Positions 29,462 through 37,897 of a stretch of DNA of 64,000 nt are shown here, piece by piece; position 1 is the stretch's first letter; the number at the start of each line of letters is the position of its first letter. The stretch is from Candidatus Roizmanbacteria bacterium (lineage in GTDB: Bacteria; Patescibacteriota; Microgenomatia; UBA1406; GWC2-37-13): contig JACRJL010000003.1 in the NCBI GenBank assembly GCA_016215445.1, positions 218,924 through 282,923 of the forward strand, read 5' to 3'. Made by a program: the position numbers and the translations under genes. The notes under the pieces were generated by a model, which was not told where the DNA came from, searched no databases, and was given only the letters and a program-made list of their open reading frames with translations.

Positions 29462-29489
29462 ATTATAGCATACAATAAGCTATATACAA
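29462..29489 (-). promoter_or_regulatory. rpoB operon promoter
   Basis: Extended -10 TGCTATAAT (TATAAT at 29462-29467), 16-nt spacer, -35 TTGTAT (29484-29489). The predicted start is near 29455. This is the only clear promoter in the window with a real leader before its gene. Confidence 0.65.
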
Positions 29490-29502
29490 AGTCAAATGAA
29501 AA

Positions 29503-29799
29503 TTATCTGTTTTCTTTGACAAAAAATCTCTTTGATTTCGACGATAAGGTTGGGGATAAAAACTTGATCTTGTCCAAGATTGAATGGAGGGCGAGGCGTT
29601 TTTTATTAACAGTTTGTTTTTTATGGTCAGAGGTCTCTTTTTTTGATTCAATCTGTTCTATCTCATCGACGAATACGCCGATCTTTTTTACGGTTTTTCT
29701 CACTTCTCTTAAGACAAAAATAAGTTGTAAACCTACCACAACCATTAAAACCGTAGTGGCTGTAAGAATAATCGTTAGTAGAAATTGGGTTGTATCCAT
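29503..29799 (-). CDS. Small single-pass membrane protein, conserved hypothetical
   Basis: 98 aa. One N-terminal membrane helix (about 6-28, 'LLTIILTATTVLMVVVGLQL') is followed by a charged stretch 'REVRKTVKKIGVFVDEIEQIE' and a Lys/Ser-rich tail, probably cytoplasmic. Small proteins of this form recur in CPR genomes; I know no function. It starts 2 nt after the RmlA-like gene and ends just upstream of the rpoB promoter. Confidence 0.65.
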   Translation of the reverse strand: MDTTQFLLTIILTATTVLMVVVGLQLIFVLREVRKTVKKIGVFVDEIEQIESKKETSDHKKQTVNKKRLALHSILDKIKFLSPTLSSKSKRFFVKENR

Positions 29800-29801
29800 A
29801 A

Positions 29802-30542
29802 TTAAAGTTGCCCTGTTATGACTTTGTCTGCGACGAGGTTATTGGCCCTTAAGAGTTCATCGTGGGAGGTACCAGCGTCAATCCACCAATCAAGAAGAGT
29901 GCAATCTAAACTACCTTCTTTAAGATAAAAATTGTTGAGGTCTGTCACTTCCAACTCTCCGCGGGCTGAAGGTTTTTGTTTCCTTATAAAATCAAAAACT
30001 CTTTCGTCATAAATATATATTCCTGTTTGGGCAATGTTGGATTTTGGACTTTCCGGTTTTTCTTCTATGGAAATTACTTTTCCCGATTGGTCAATTTCGA
30101 TTACTCCGTAATGTTTTGATTCCATTCCTGGCATTCTAATTCCGAAAACCATCGCGCCTTTGTCTTTTTTCGTAAATTTATCAACTGTTGGCTTGAGATC
30201 GTAATTAAAAATGTTATCACCCAAAACAACGGCGATCTTTTCTCCTTTGGCAAATTCTTCGGCCAGGCCAATGGCGTGGGCGATTCCACCTTTTGGGTTT
30301 TGTTGAACTGAATAATAAAGTTTGACTCCGAAATCGTCACCGCCTTTGAGGAGATTAGTAAATTGACCGGCATGATCAGGCGAACTGGATATGAGAACTT
30401 CCTTTATACCTGCTTTTGCCAAAGACTCTAAAGGATAGTAGATCATCGGTTTATTATAAATAGGGAGGAGGTGCTTATTTGTTACCCAAGTTAAAGGTCT
30501 AAGTCTAGTCGCCAGTCCACCGGCGAGAATTACTCCTTTCAT
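29802..30542 (-). CDS. RmlA-like glucose-1-phosphate nucleotidyltransferase
   Basis: 246 aa. The N-terminal pyrophosphorylase signature 'GVILAGGLATRLRPLT', then 'NKHLLPIYNKPMIYYPL', and 'VLGDNIF' with the metal-binding Asp. 'WIDAGTSHDEL' near the C-terminus matches glucose-1-phosphate thymidylyltransferases. It probably makes dTDP-glucose (or another NDP-sugar) for surface glycans. It is shorter than typical RmlA (about 290 aa) and lacks the C-terminal helices. rmlB, rmlC and rmlD are not in the window, so I give no gene symbol. It may feed the glycan locus at 43-64 kb (inference). Confidence 0.9.
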   Translation of the reverse strand: MKGVILAGGLATRLRPLTWVTNKHLLPIYNKPMIYYPLESLAKAGIKEVLISSSPDHAGQFTNLLKGGDDFGVKLYYSVQQNPKGGIAHAIGLAEEFAKGEKIAVVLGDNIFNYDLKPTVDKFTKKDKGAMVFGIRMPGMESKHYGVIEIDQSGKVISIEEKPESPKSNIAQTGIYIYDERVFDFIRKQKPSARGELEVTDLNNFYLKEGSLDCTLLDWWIDAGTSHDELLRANNLVADKVITGQL

Positions 30543-30545
30543 AAG

Positions 30546-30827
30546 CTATGGGAAAATAATAATTTTTAACAAAAATAATATAGTAAAACCGATCAGGATA
30601 TATTCTATCACAATTTTTAAATGGAGGCTGTCTTCGATTAGATGGTGGTAGATACCCCAAATGATATAAAAACTGGCAAAAGAAAGAAGAACTATAAATT
30701 CTAATAATCTTTCACCTTTAAAGATGTTAACAGATACAAGGAAAAATATTCCGGCAGTGATGAGCAAAAGATAATCAAAAATATGTCTTCCGAGTTCTTT
30801 TTTAAAATGGTGAACAAGGTATTTCAT
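30546..30827 (-). CDS. Small membrane protein, three predicted helices
   Basis: 93 aa. A short polar start 'MKYLVHHFKKELGRH' is followed by hydrophobic segments at about 17-35, 42-60 and 72-92. A His pair in 'IIWGIYHHLIEDSLHLK' lies between the second and third helix. No family recognised. It is packed 3 nt from both neighbours, the CAP-domain gene before it and the RmlA-like gene after it, so co-transcription is likely. Confidence 0.65.
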   Translation of the reverse strand: MKYLVHHFKKELGRHIFDYLLLITAGIFFLVSVNIFKGERLLEFIVLLSFASFYIIWGIYHHLIEDSLHLKIVIEYILIGFTILFLLKIIIFP

Positions 30828-30830
30828 AGT

Positions 30831-31742
30831 TTAAATAATGGCTCCTTTGGTAATAATCAACAACCCGGCGAAAATAAAAAATATAAAAATAAAATGGGCA
30901 AGGTTTTTTCCGCTGACTCTGATGACACGGAATTTGGCGGCAAAATAAAAATCCAAGAACAAAGCTAAAAGTAGGAAACTGAAAAAGATGACGTTAATGT
31001 TGAAAGTAAAGGCTGGATAAGTGAGTGAACTTTTTTGAGTATTTTTAGCCAGAACGAGCTGTTTTTGGTCGATAACTTCTGTGGGTTTCACGGCCAAAGG
31101 TACTTCTTCTGCCTGTACTTCTTTATTAATAACAATTTCAGGCTGTCGTTGAGTTGGTTGTTGCGCGAGAGGAGACGAATTTGGTTTGCCGAACATCTGA
31201 ACGACCAATGTAGTTTGTTCTCCGTTCAAAGTTCCATTAACAATAGCAAAACCGACTTCTGTATAGTTGGGTTTAAGGATATTTTCTCGGTGTGATTGGG
31301 AATTCATCCAGGCTGAAACGACGCCGTCGCTGAACAAAAAATTTTTCGCCAAATTTTCACCGGCGTATTCATATCTATAGCCTGAATTTAAAATAAAGTC
31401 CCATGGTGTTCTACCGTCTGGGCCGAAATGAGCCCAGTAGTTTTTGGCAAACATGTCTTGGGCTTTATTGTAAGCGGCGGTTGATAGTTTGTCATTGTAA
31501 GTCAGATCAGGAAGGCTGTTTTTTTCTCTTTCTTGATTGGTTAACTGGTAAAGTTTATCAACGCTTATATCGGTGGCGAAACCAAGAACGTTATTTAGAC
31601 CGATCCTCTTGAAAACTACACTCATAAAAAAAGCCAAGACCAAATAAAACATTAAAAAATCAGTATGGAGCGATTTAGCTCGGTAGTTGTTGTGTTCCGC
31701 CGGTATAAATAAATGATGAAAGAAATTTGTTACCTTTTCCAT
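30831..31742 (-). CDS. CAP/SCP-domain protein with membrane helices at both ends
   Basis: 303 aa. The N-terminus 'FFHHLFIPAEHNNYRAK' is a mark of a CPR-typical CAP family. A first membrane helix (about 28-46) is followed by an exported CAP domain (about 60-180) with 'LTNQEREKNSLPDL', 'YWAHFGPDG', 'YAGENLAKNF', 'WMNSQSHRENIL' and 'VVQMFG'. After a linker come two more helices near the C-terminus. CAP domains bind lipids or act at the surface in many lineages; the role here is unknown. The start overlaps the end of the lamin-tail gene by 68 nt, but the conserved N-terminus supports it. Confidence 0.88.
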   Translation of the reverse strand: MEKVTNFFHHLFIPAEHNNYRAKSLHTDFLMFYLVLAFFMSVVFKRIGLNNVLGFATDISVDKLYQLTNQEREKNSLPDLTYNDKLSTAAYNKAQDMFAKNYWAHFGPDGRTPWDFILNSGYRYEYAGENLAKNFLFSDGVVSAWMNSQSHRENILKPNYTEVGFAIVNGTLNGEQTTLVVQMFGKPNSSPLAQQPTQRQPEIVINKEVQAEEVPLAVKPTEVIDQKQLVLAKNTQKSSLTYPAFTFNINVIFFSFLLLALFLDFYFAAKFRVIRVSGKNLAHFIFIFFIFAGLLIITKGAII

Positions 31743-32946
31743 ATATAAATTTCATTTTAATTAAAATCGCGCCTATAGTCAAAAGCGAATATGATAAGGA
31801 GATAAAACTAAGAAGACGGACTAATAAATTATTATTTTCTTTTTTTGACATAATTCCCATAATTTCACCTTCATTGTTGCTATATATATTACTATTAGTA
31901 GGAAGATTGGTGTTTCTAGGCTCAAGTAAAGATAAGCCAGCAGGTTTGTCGGATGAAGACTTTAATTCGGGAGAAGGTATATTTGTCATTTTTGGGACTA
32001 CTGTTAAGGTAGGTGAGGGGTTAAGACACCCATTATTGATTAATTCATAAGACGGTTCCTGTAGGCAGAAGTTATCGTTACTTAAATCTATTCTTCCCCA
32101 GGTTTTTCCCTGGATTGAAGAGTTATATTCGAAATCATCTTTTAAAGTTTTATTAAAATCTAATAGTCTGATAGTATCTCCACTGTTATTAAATATTGAT
32201 GAGGTCAAACTATAAATTTTATAGCTTTTGGCGGGAATTTCCAAAGAAAACATTCTCTGAGACGATCCGCTATTTTCAAGATCGTCAATCAACCAATTAA
32301 TCAGAGTCACAGAATAATCATTATTGTTATATAGTTCAACCCATTCGTTATTGTTTAATTCAGGATGAGTCATTATCTCTGAGATAAAAATGTTGTTATA
32401 GGAGATTGCTGTTATTGTTGGTGTCGGTTCAACTGTCGGAGATAGATCTATTTGTTCAGTTTCCGTTGGTGTTGGTGAAATGGTTGGTGTTATTTTAGAG
32501 ATTGAACACGATTGCTCGGTATAAGAATTAAATTTTCCCAGATTAGCACTGCCTGTTGTCCAGTTGTTTTCACCATCCGGCAGCCTTTGATATGAGATTC
32601 CAGATCCGGAACTAGCTTTATAGGTAAAAGAATCGATCAGTTGTTGTGTAGAATTTATAAGTTTAATAGTATCCGGAGTGGTTTTGTTGAGATTGAAATC
32701 TCCGGAAAAGACAAGACAGGAATTTGGATTTAAAATGCTTGATTGAGGGATAGTATAAAAAGTTGTGCCTCCGGAATCATCAACGATCCAGCCGGAAATA
32801 TCAACAGTCTCTATTCCACTATTAAATATTTCCGCTTGCTGAGGTTGAGAGTCGATCAGAAATTCATTAATTAAAATTTTTGATTGAGCAAAAGCTCTTC
32901 CAGATAGAATTACAAATATCAGAGAAATAATGATTGCTTTTCGCAT
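31675..32946 (-). CDS. Surface protein with two lamin-tail (LTD) domains
   Basis: 423 aa. A signal peptide (about 1-20, ending 'GRAFA-Q') precedes a first LTD (about 24-125, 'ILINEFLID', 'VDISGWIVDD'), a Thr/Pro/Ser-rich linker (about 150-180), and a second LTD (about 187-290, 'IFISEIMTHPELNNNEWVEL', 'LINWLIDD'). A C-terminal membrane helix (about 375-398) comes last. The LTDs would be outside the cell and anchored. LTDs are immunoglobulin-fold adhesion-type modules often found in bacterial surface proteins; the partner is unknown. It shares 68 nt with the downstream CAP gene. Confidence 0.85.
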   Translation of the reverse strand: MRKAIIISLIFVILSGRAFAQSKILINEFLIDSQPQQAEIFNSGIETVDISGWIVDDSGGTTFYTIPQSSILNPNSCLVFSGDFNLNKTTPDTIKLINSTQQLIDSFTYKASSGSGISYQRLPDGENNWTTGSANLGKFNSYTEQSCSISKITPTISPTPTETEQIDLSPTVEPTPTITAISYNNIFISEIMTHPELNNNEWVELYNNNDYSVTLINWLIDDLENSGSSQRMFSLEIPAKSYKIYSLTSSIFNNSGDTIRLLDFNKTLKDDFEYNSSIQGKTWGRIDLSNDNFCLQEPSYELINNGCLNPSPTLTVVPKMTNIPSPELKSSSDKPAGLSLLEPRNTNLPTNSNIYSNNEGEIMGIMSKKENNNLLVRLLSFISLSYSLLTIGAILIKMKFIYGKGNKFLSSFIYTGGTQQLPS

Positions 32947-32949
32947 ATG

Positions 32950-33001
32950 AGTCTAATAAGTCTAATTAGTCTAAGGGAGGTTGTCTATGGACTATAGTCT
33001 A
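32950..33001. repeat. AGTCTAAT tandem microrepeat
   Basis: Three copies of AGTCTAAT/AGTCTAAG with a 9-nt period (32950-32975) and a further AGTCTA at 32996-33001, in the 101-nt gap before the lamin-tail gene. The rest of the gap shows nothing else clear. Confidence 0.6.
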
Positions 33002-33047
33002 CAAAAGCAGTCGATTGGAGTTTAATAAAAATATAATTTACAGAATA

Positions 33048-34238
33048 TTACTTAAATGTTCCAGTAGAGCAGATATTTGAGTAATGAGAACTAAATTTAA
33101 TGTCAGGACCAAATATTGGATCGTGCATAATGTAATCGTCACCTTCTTTTTTGGTCAAAACCACAAAGTGACTACCACCGCTGGCACAACCTCCTACTCC
33201 AACAATAACATAGTTTCCGTTGGCTAATTCTTGATCTATATCAACTCCGCCTTGATAATTTTTTCCGGCTACTGATTTCCAAGGAAGACTCATATAAGCA
33301 GTATTTCCAAAAAATCTGTTGGTATCAGAGGCAATTTCTGCAGGTGTGACGCTTGACCCGTATCTTTTGGCAACCATGGCAACAGAAGTTAATAAACAGC
33401 CGACATCCAAAATATTTTCAGACGAATAGCCGATTGTCTGTGATGCCCAACGGGCGTCTCTTTGTGAGTAGTAGCTGCCATCTGAACCATTACCAAACTG
33501 ATTGGCGCTTATAATACCAGCTCCGGCGCTTGTAACGAATGATTTAAAGCCAGCCAATTGGGCTCGAGCTTGTTGAATAAGTCTTTGATAAGTAGATTCG
33601 TCGTTTTGCGTATCAGCTAATAGCTTTTGTTTTTGAATTTTTTGATCGTTGAGAGATTGCTGCTGTGCTGTAAGTGTTTGTGTCAATTCATCCAATTCAA
33701 TTTTTTTAGTCTCTCTTAATTTTTTTTGTTCTTCAAAATTTGACTTAGCTTCCTGGACTTGAACAAGGAGTTTTTGGTTGTTGTCCCGAACCGTTTTGAC
33801 ATATTTGATTTTTGATATGAGTTCGTTGGCATTTTGGGAGTCAAAAAGTAAACCAAATAGAGAAACAGACCTTTGCTTATAATCTTTTATAATCTTTCGA
33901 ATTAGAAGATCAGAAAGATTAGTTAGAGAATCGTCCAGGCCTTCAATTCTACTACCCAAAATATCGATTTCTTTTTGAGTAGCTACGATTTTTTGTTCAG
34001 TTTGCTGTATTAATGTAGTAGTTAAATATATCTGGTTGTTCATGTATTGAATCTGTTCAGAAAGAGTATTTATTTGATTTCTTAACGGTTTGACGCATTT
34101 ACTATCAAACTCGTCGATTTCCTGTTGAGTTTTTAACTGGACACCAGTGTTACATTCAATAGCTCTTACCTTGTCCAAAAAAGACAGCGAAAAAAACAGA
34201 ATTAAAAATAATATTAGATATCTGAAAAACTTTAACAT
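33048..34238 (-). CDS. Coiled-coil exported protein with C39-like peptidase domain (FtsEX partner)
   Basis: 396 aa from ATG 34238. The open frame extends to 34370, but that part lies inside ftsX and has no signal-like sequence, whereas 'MLKFFRYLILFLILFFSL' is a good signal peptide (about 1-25). A long coiled coil (about 45-220, Gln/Leu/Lys-rich) follows, as in EnvC/PcsB-type FtsEX partners. The C-terminal domain (about 250-396) is C39-like: 'YYSQRDARWA', 'DVGCLLTSVAMV' with the likely Cys, 'SHFVVLT' and 'MHDPIFG'. It probably cuts peptidoglycan peptides when driven by FtsEX (inference from family and gene order). Confidence 0.85.
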   Translation of the reverse strand: MLKFFRYLILFLILFFSLSFLDKVRAIECNTGVQLKTQQEIDEFDSKCVKPLRNQINTLSEQIQYMNNQIYLTTTLIQQTEQKIVATQKEIDILGSRIEGLDDSLTNLSDLLIRKIIKDYKQRSVSLFGLLFDSQNANELISKIKYVKTVRDNNQKLLVQVQEAKSNFEEQKKLRETKKIELDELTQTLTAQQQSLNDQKIQKQKLLADTQNDESTYQRLIQQARAQLAGFKSFVTSAGAGIISANQFGNGSDGSYYSQRDARWASQTIGYSSENILDVGCLLTSVAMVAKRYGSSVTPAEIASDTNRFFGNTAYMSLPWKSVAGKNYQGGVDIDQELANGNYVIVGVGGCASGGSHFVVLTKKEGDDYIMHDPIFGPDIKFSSHYSNICSTGTFK

Positions 34239-34255
34239 ATTGTTTTCACTTTTAA

Positions 34256-35152
34256 TTATACTTTTAAGTATTTTCTGGTTGCAAGGAAGGAAGAAACAAC
34301 GGCAATTATGCAGCCAAAAAGCAAAGACAGGGAAAACATAATTGCAAAGAAGACAATATTTAAAGGCCAAATATTTAATTTGGTCATATAAAGGTCTAAT
34401 GAAAGGCTTGGAACTCCGACTAGGTAGCCTTTCAAAAACGGGTTAAAATACAAGAAAAAAGTGATTAAAATCAAAAAAGATAGTACAGAGGCGGAGATTC
34501 CCATAAATAAACTTTCGTTTAGAAAAGGTTTCCTAATGAATGAATTTGAAGCGCCCAGTAGTCGTAACAGTTCTATTTCATCTTTCTTCAAAGCAATTTT
34601 AAACGAAGTCGTGGTTGTTAAAACAATGATTGACATCAGAATCAAATAACTGAAAAAAATCAAACTGCCTTTTCTCAAGACGTTGGTTAAAGACAACAAT
34701 CTGTCAACGATATCTTTTTGGTATTGGACTTCGTCAACGTTGCCTTGTTTTTTCAAATATTCGGCAATCTCCGGAAGATACACGGGCTTTAAAGCATAGA
34801 TTTCCAATGACGGAGGCAGGATATCCGCTGACACCATTTCCAAAAGAAGGGGATTATCCTTATTTAGACTTTTGTAGATTTCAAAAGCTTGTTTTTGATT
34901 AATATATTTTATCGAGAGTATTTTTCCAGAATTGGATAATTCATCGCGTACTTTGAAAATATTGTTTTCTGGAGTCTTGGGTTGGAAGTAAACCGTAACT
35001 TGAGGTCGAGTCTCAATATAACTTAGGAATCCGTTGACAAAACTTAAAGATATGAAGAGAACTAAGGATAGAAATAAGGTGAAAAATAGGACGAAAAAGC
35101 CCGCCATAGATTGGTAAGGAGTTCTTCTTAGGGAAGTAAAGACTTCTTTCAT
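34256..35152 (-). CDS. ftsX: Cell-division ABC transporter permease FtsX
   Basis: 298 aa. Four membrane helices: one at about 20-42, then three in the C-terminal half (about 170-190, 215-238, 265-290). The large loop between helices 1 and 2 (about 45-165, 'VTVYFQPKTPENNIFKVRDEL') is the extracellular domain that contacts the hydrolase. The start overlaps ftsE by 4 nt, and the coiled-coil C39-like gene begins 17 nt after the stop. Together they form a complete FtsEX-effector unit for daughter-cell wall cleavage. Confidence 0.93.
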   Translation of the reverse strand: MKEVFTSLRRTPYQSMAGFFVLFFTLFLSLVLFISLSFVNGFLSYIETRPQVTVYFQPKTPENNIFKVRDELSNSGKILSIKYINQKQAFEIYKSLNKDNPLLLEMVSADILPPSLEIYALKPVYLPEIAEYLKKQGNVDEVQYQKDIVDRLLSLTNVLRKGSLIFFSYLILMSIIVLTTTTSFKIALKKDEIELLRLLGASNSFIRKPFLNESLFMGISASVLSFLILITFFLYFNPFLKGYLVGVPSLSLDLYMTKLNIWPLNIVFFAIMFSLSLLFGCIIAVVSSFLATRKYLKV

Positions 35153-35826
35153 AGGTCGTAACCTCCAGATCTCTTGTCTTTGACTAGTTTTCCTTCCTTG
35201 AGGACAAGGACTCTTTTTTGGAAACTGTTGACTATATCACTATTGTGAGTAGCGATAATGATTGTTTTTGTTCCTTCGAGCTTTTTAAATATTTTCATAA
35301 TTTCCCAAGAAGTCTTTGGGTCTAGATTTCCAGTTGGTTCATCGGCAACCAAAAATTTTTTCTCCCCGACAATTGCTCGGGCAATGGCGACTCTTTGCAA
35401 CTCTCCGGCTGAAAGTTGAACTGGAAAGACTTTTTCTTTTTTTTCCAAGCCGACAAGGGATAAAGTCTCTCTGACTCTTTTTTTGGTTTCACCTTTATCC
35501 AGATTTTGGATTTGGCAAGTAACGGCTACATTTTCAAAAATACTTTTGTCAGTAAGAATTTTAAAATCCTGAAAAACTGCGCCGATCTTTCGTCTTAATC
35601 TAGAAATCTTTTTAAAAGATGAAGAAGAAATATCTTCGTCGTCAATTACGATTGATCCTGAAGTAGGTGACAGTTCCTTCATTATTAATTTGATAATGCT
35701 AGTTTTTCCAGCTCCAGAAGGGCCGACAAGAAAGATGAATTCGTTGTCGTCTATCTCAAAAGAAACCTCGTTTAAGGCAAAATTTCCTAAGGGGAATTTT
35801 TTAGTGACTTTATCAAAAACAATCAT
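35149..35826 (-). CDS. ftsE: Cell-division ATP-binding protein FtsE
   Basis: 225 aa ABC ATPase. Walker A 'GPSGAGKTSI' (about 35-44), Q-loop 'GAVFQDFKIL', signature 'LSAGELQRVAIARAI', Walker B 'FLVADEPTGNLD' and the switch His in 'IIIATHNSDIV'. It powers FtsX in the membrane. It is coupled to ftsX by a 4-nt ATGA-type overlap. The stop overlaps the ATG of nothing downstream but ftsX, and the upstream gene ends exactly at the ftsE start. Confidence 0.95.
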   Translation of the reverse strand: MIVFDKVTKKFPLGNFALNEVSFEIDDNEFIFLVGPSGAGKTSIIKLIMKELSPTSGSIVIDDEDISSSSFKKISRLRRKIGAVFQDFKILTDKSIFENVAVTCQIQNLDKGETKKRVRETLSLVGLEKKEKVFPVQLSAGELQRVAIARAIVGEKKFLVADEPTGNLDPKTSWEIMKIFKKLEGTKTIIIATHNSDIVNSFQKRVLVLKEGKLVKDKRSGGYDL

Positions 35827-36260
35827 TATTTAAGAATTTCAACTAATCCGACATCCATTAACCAGCCAGCTTTTTCAGCGGAAAAAGTTTCGCCCCAGAC
35901 TCTGACTTTTTTGCCAATATACTGGGAAAGGTCAACTGTAGTCGAAGTTAAGTAGACATTTTGCGATACGCCGCCTGGTCTGACTAAATGAAAATTTCCT
36001 TCGCCGTCGATACCTCCTTCTTTTAACGTTCCCTCGGCTTTATCCTTGAAAGTTTTTTTATCGGCAATCCCAACGGTTTTTTCAGCCTTAGCCAAGCTAA
36101 TATTATCTTGTGAATTAGATTTTTTAAGTTTATTTAATCCAAATCCGACGAGAGTGCCGACGATAACGGCTACAGCGACGAAAATAAAAAACTGCAAATA
36201 TGTAAAACTACCCGAAGCTGGTTTCGCATCCAGTTTATGAATCAGATTATTATTCTCCAT
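35826..36260 (-). CDS. Single-pass membrane protein with small OB-like C-terminal domain
   Basis: 144 aa from ATG 36260. A TTG at 36278 is in frame, but a good promoter ends 8 nt before 36260, so I choose the ATG. After a short cytoplasmic start comes one membrane helix (about 23-44, 'YLQFFIFVAVAVIVGTLVGFG') and a Lys/Ala-rich spacer. The exported domain (about 95-144) has 'VYLTSTTVDLSQYIGKKVRVWG', cut here to that core, and looks like a small OB-fold. Function unknown. It precedes ftsE with a 1-nt overlap and may work with FtsEX. Confidence 0.75.
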   Translation of the reverse strand: MENNNLIHKLDAKPASGSFTYLQFFIFVAVAVIVGTLVGFGLNKLKKSNSQDNISLAKAEKTVGIADKKTFKDKAEGTLKEGGIDGEGNFHLVRPGGVSQNVYLTSTTVDLSQYIGKKVRVWGETFSAEKAGWLMDVGLVEILK

Positions 36261-36268
36261 ATCCAAAA

Positions 36269-36297
36269 AGGATAGCAACTTAAAAGCAAAAATTCAA
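36269..36297 (-). promoter_or_regulatory. Promoter of the OB-like protein/ftsEX unit
   Basis: -35 TTGAAT (36292-36297), 17-nt spacer, extended -10 TGCTATCCT (TATCCT at 36269-36274), 8 nt before ATG 36260. The -35 lies within the CAAATGACAAAT-type repeat. Confidence 0.55.
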
Positions 36298-36350
36298 ATG
36301 ACAAATATCAAATGATAAATGAATTACAAATAACAAATTTTAAATATTAA
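36290..36350. repeat. CAAATGACAAAT microrepeat between genes
   Basis: Successive TTCAAATGACAAATAT, CAAATGATAAATGA and TACAAATAACAAAT words. Same word family as inside valS. This fills the gap between prfB and the OB-like protein gene. An AATATT palindrome follows, without a T-run. Confidence 0.55.
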
Positions 36351-36358
36351 AATATTTG

Positions 36359-37369
36359 CTATTTATCATTCTTCTTAAGAAATGCTTCAATAAAGCCATC
36401 AAGTTCTCCGTCTAAAACGCGATCGACATTGCTTTCTTCGTAATCTGTCCTTAAGTCTTTAATCAATTTATAAGGGTGGAGGACGTAGGAGCGAATCTGT
36501 CTTCCCCAAGAAGCAATCATGCCTGTTTTAAAACCAGCAACAGTTTTTTCTTTTTTTTCTTCCTCAATCTTCCAGAGTTTGGCACGGAGAATTTTCAGGG
36601 CGCTTTCGCGATTGGCTCCTTGATATCTTTCGGTTTGACAAGAAACAATTATTCCCGTAGGCTTATGAATTAAACGGACAGCCGTTGCCACTTTATTGAC
36701 ATTTTGCCCACCTTTTCCTCCAGAACGATAGAATTGCCACTCTAAATCCTCATCTTTTATATCAACTTCTTTTTCCTCAACCTGGGGTAAGACCTCGACC
36801 GATGCAAAAGAAGTCTGTCTTAATTTATCAGCGTTAAAAGGAGACTGGCGAACCAGACGGTGAACACCAGCTTCACATTTCAGATATCCGTAAGCAAAAG
36901 CGCCAACTACATTCAAAGTCGTCGATTTTATACCAGCTTCATCTCCGGCTACCCGGTCAATTTCTTCCCACTTCCAGCCTTTTTTTTCAAAGAATCTCAC
37001 GTACATCCTAAAAAGCATATTAGACCAATCCATAGCTTCAGTACCTCCTTGCCCGGCTTGTATTGAAAATATGGTATTACCTTTGTCATATGGGCCTGAT
37101 AAAAAAAGCAGTATTTCATATTTATCGATTAATTTCTTTGCTTCTTCGATTTGATTCTCTTCGAATAATAACTGCATCATTTCAATGTCTTCGACTTCTT
37201 TTTTCAAATCATTGATTTTTTTCATTATTTCACTGGCTGTTTTTGGGTCTGACCAGAAATCAGAAGAAATTGACTGTTTTTCTAGTTCAGTTATCTCCTG
37301 TTTTTTTGTTATCAGGTCAGCCTTGGTGAGAATGCTATCTAATTTTTTCTTCAACTCTTCTTTTTCCAT
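36359..37369 (-). CDS. prfB: Peptide chain release factor 2
   Basis: 336 aa. Terminates translation at UAA and UGA. The SPF recognition motif is in '[18 protein letters not shown]' and GGQ is at 220-222 ('[10 protein letters not shown]'). It is shorter at the N-terminus than E. coli RF2. The upstream frame has a stop just before the ATG, and no programmed +1 frameshift site is seen. The presence of RF2 agrees with UGA being a normal stop here. A divergent TATAAT lies 16 nt before the ATG. Confidence 0.96.
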   Translation of the reverse strand: MEKEELKKKLDSILTKADLITKKQEITELEKQSISSDFWSDPKTASEIMKKINDLKKEVEDIEMMQLLFEENQIEEAKKLIDKYEILLFLSGPYDKGNTIFSIQAGQGGTEAMDWSNMLFRMYVRFFEKKGWKWEEIDRVAGDEAGIKSTTLNVVGAFAYGYLKCEAGVHRLVRQSPFNADKLRQTSFASVEVLPQVEEKEVDIKDEDLEWQFYRSGGKGGQNVNKVATAVRLIHKPTGIIVSCQTERYQGANRESALKILRAKLWKIEEEKKEKTVAGFKTGMIASWGRQIRSYVLHPYKLIKDLRTDYEESNVDRVLDGELDGFIEAFLKKNDK

Positions 37370-37385
37370 AATAATTTATGCTGTT

Positions 37386-37395
37386 ATTATATAAA
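37386..37395. promoter_or_regulatory. Divergent -10 boxes for prfB and the YbaK-like gene
   Basis: Minus strand TATAAT (37386-37391), 16 nt before the prfB ATG. Plus strand TATAAA (37390-37395), 13 nt before ATG 37409. No clear -35 boxes. Confidence 0.45.
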
Positions 37396-37408
37396 ATTAA
37401 ATCTTAAT

Positions 37409-37897
37409 ATGGATTATCATCCGGTAGTCGATAAAATTAAAGACCTTCTTAATAAAAATAATCTATGGTTTGAAACGTTTGAACACGAGGCGGTTAGAAC
37501 AAGCGAAGAAGCAGCTAAAACCAGACCTGGCTATTCTTTAAAACAAGGCGCCAAAGCAATGATTGTCCGCGTCAAGAATAACGAGAGCGACAAGAAATTT
37601 GTCATGTTGGTCTTTCCAGCTGATTTGAGGTTTGATAACAATAAAGTAAAAACAACCCTCCGGGTTAAAGACATTCGTTTTGCTACTCCAGACGAAATTA
37701 ACAAAGTCACCTCGGGTGTGGAGATAGGTGGCGTTCCTCCTTTCGGAAATTTTTTTAATGTGGAAATGATTGTCGACCCGAAGTTATTTGAAAACGAAAA
37801 AATCGTCTTCAACGCCGGCGATAGAAGATACTCAATTGCCATTAAGTCCGAGGATTATAAAAAAGTAGTTAACCCGAAGATTTCTATAATTACTTAA
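37409..37897 (+). CDS. YbaK/ProX-type aminoacyl-tRNA deacylase
   Basis: 162 aa, a single YbaK/EbsC domain. These enzymes hydrolyse mischarged tRNA in trans. Visible patterns are 'EHEAVRTSEEAAKTRPGY', 'QGAKAMIVRVKN' with the conserved Lys, and 'GVEIGGVPPFG', the G-x-P-P-F-G core. The tRNA specificity cannot be told by eye. It is transcribed alone, divergent from prfB, and its end overlaps the PilM-like gene tail-to-tail by 8 nt. Confidence 0.9.
   Translation: MDYHPVVDKIKDLLNKNNLWFETFEHEAVRTSEEAAKTRPGYSLKQGAKAMIVRVKNNESDKKFVMLVFPADLRFDNNKVKTTLRVKDIRFATPDEINKVTSGVEIGGVPPFGNFFNVEMIVDPKLFENEKIVFNAGDRRYSIAIKSEDYKKVVNPKISIIT

Noticed and set aside
32950-33001. Possible CRISPR array
   Set aside because: The period is 9 nt with no spacers of 25-40 nt and no cas genes nearby. 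It is a simple microrepeat.
34239-34370. Longer start of the coiled-coil hydrolase
   Set aside because: The extra 44 residues overlap ftsX and come before a good signal peptide, so ATG 34238 is preferred.
36335-36358. AATATT palindrome as terminator of the prfB or ftsEX unit
   Set aside because: AT-only stem and no T-run on either strand; it is part of the AT-rich repeat.
36359-37369. Programmed frameshift in prfB
   Set aside because: The frame is intact from the ATG and upstream codons contain a stop; no CUU-UGA slip site is seen.
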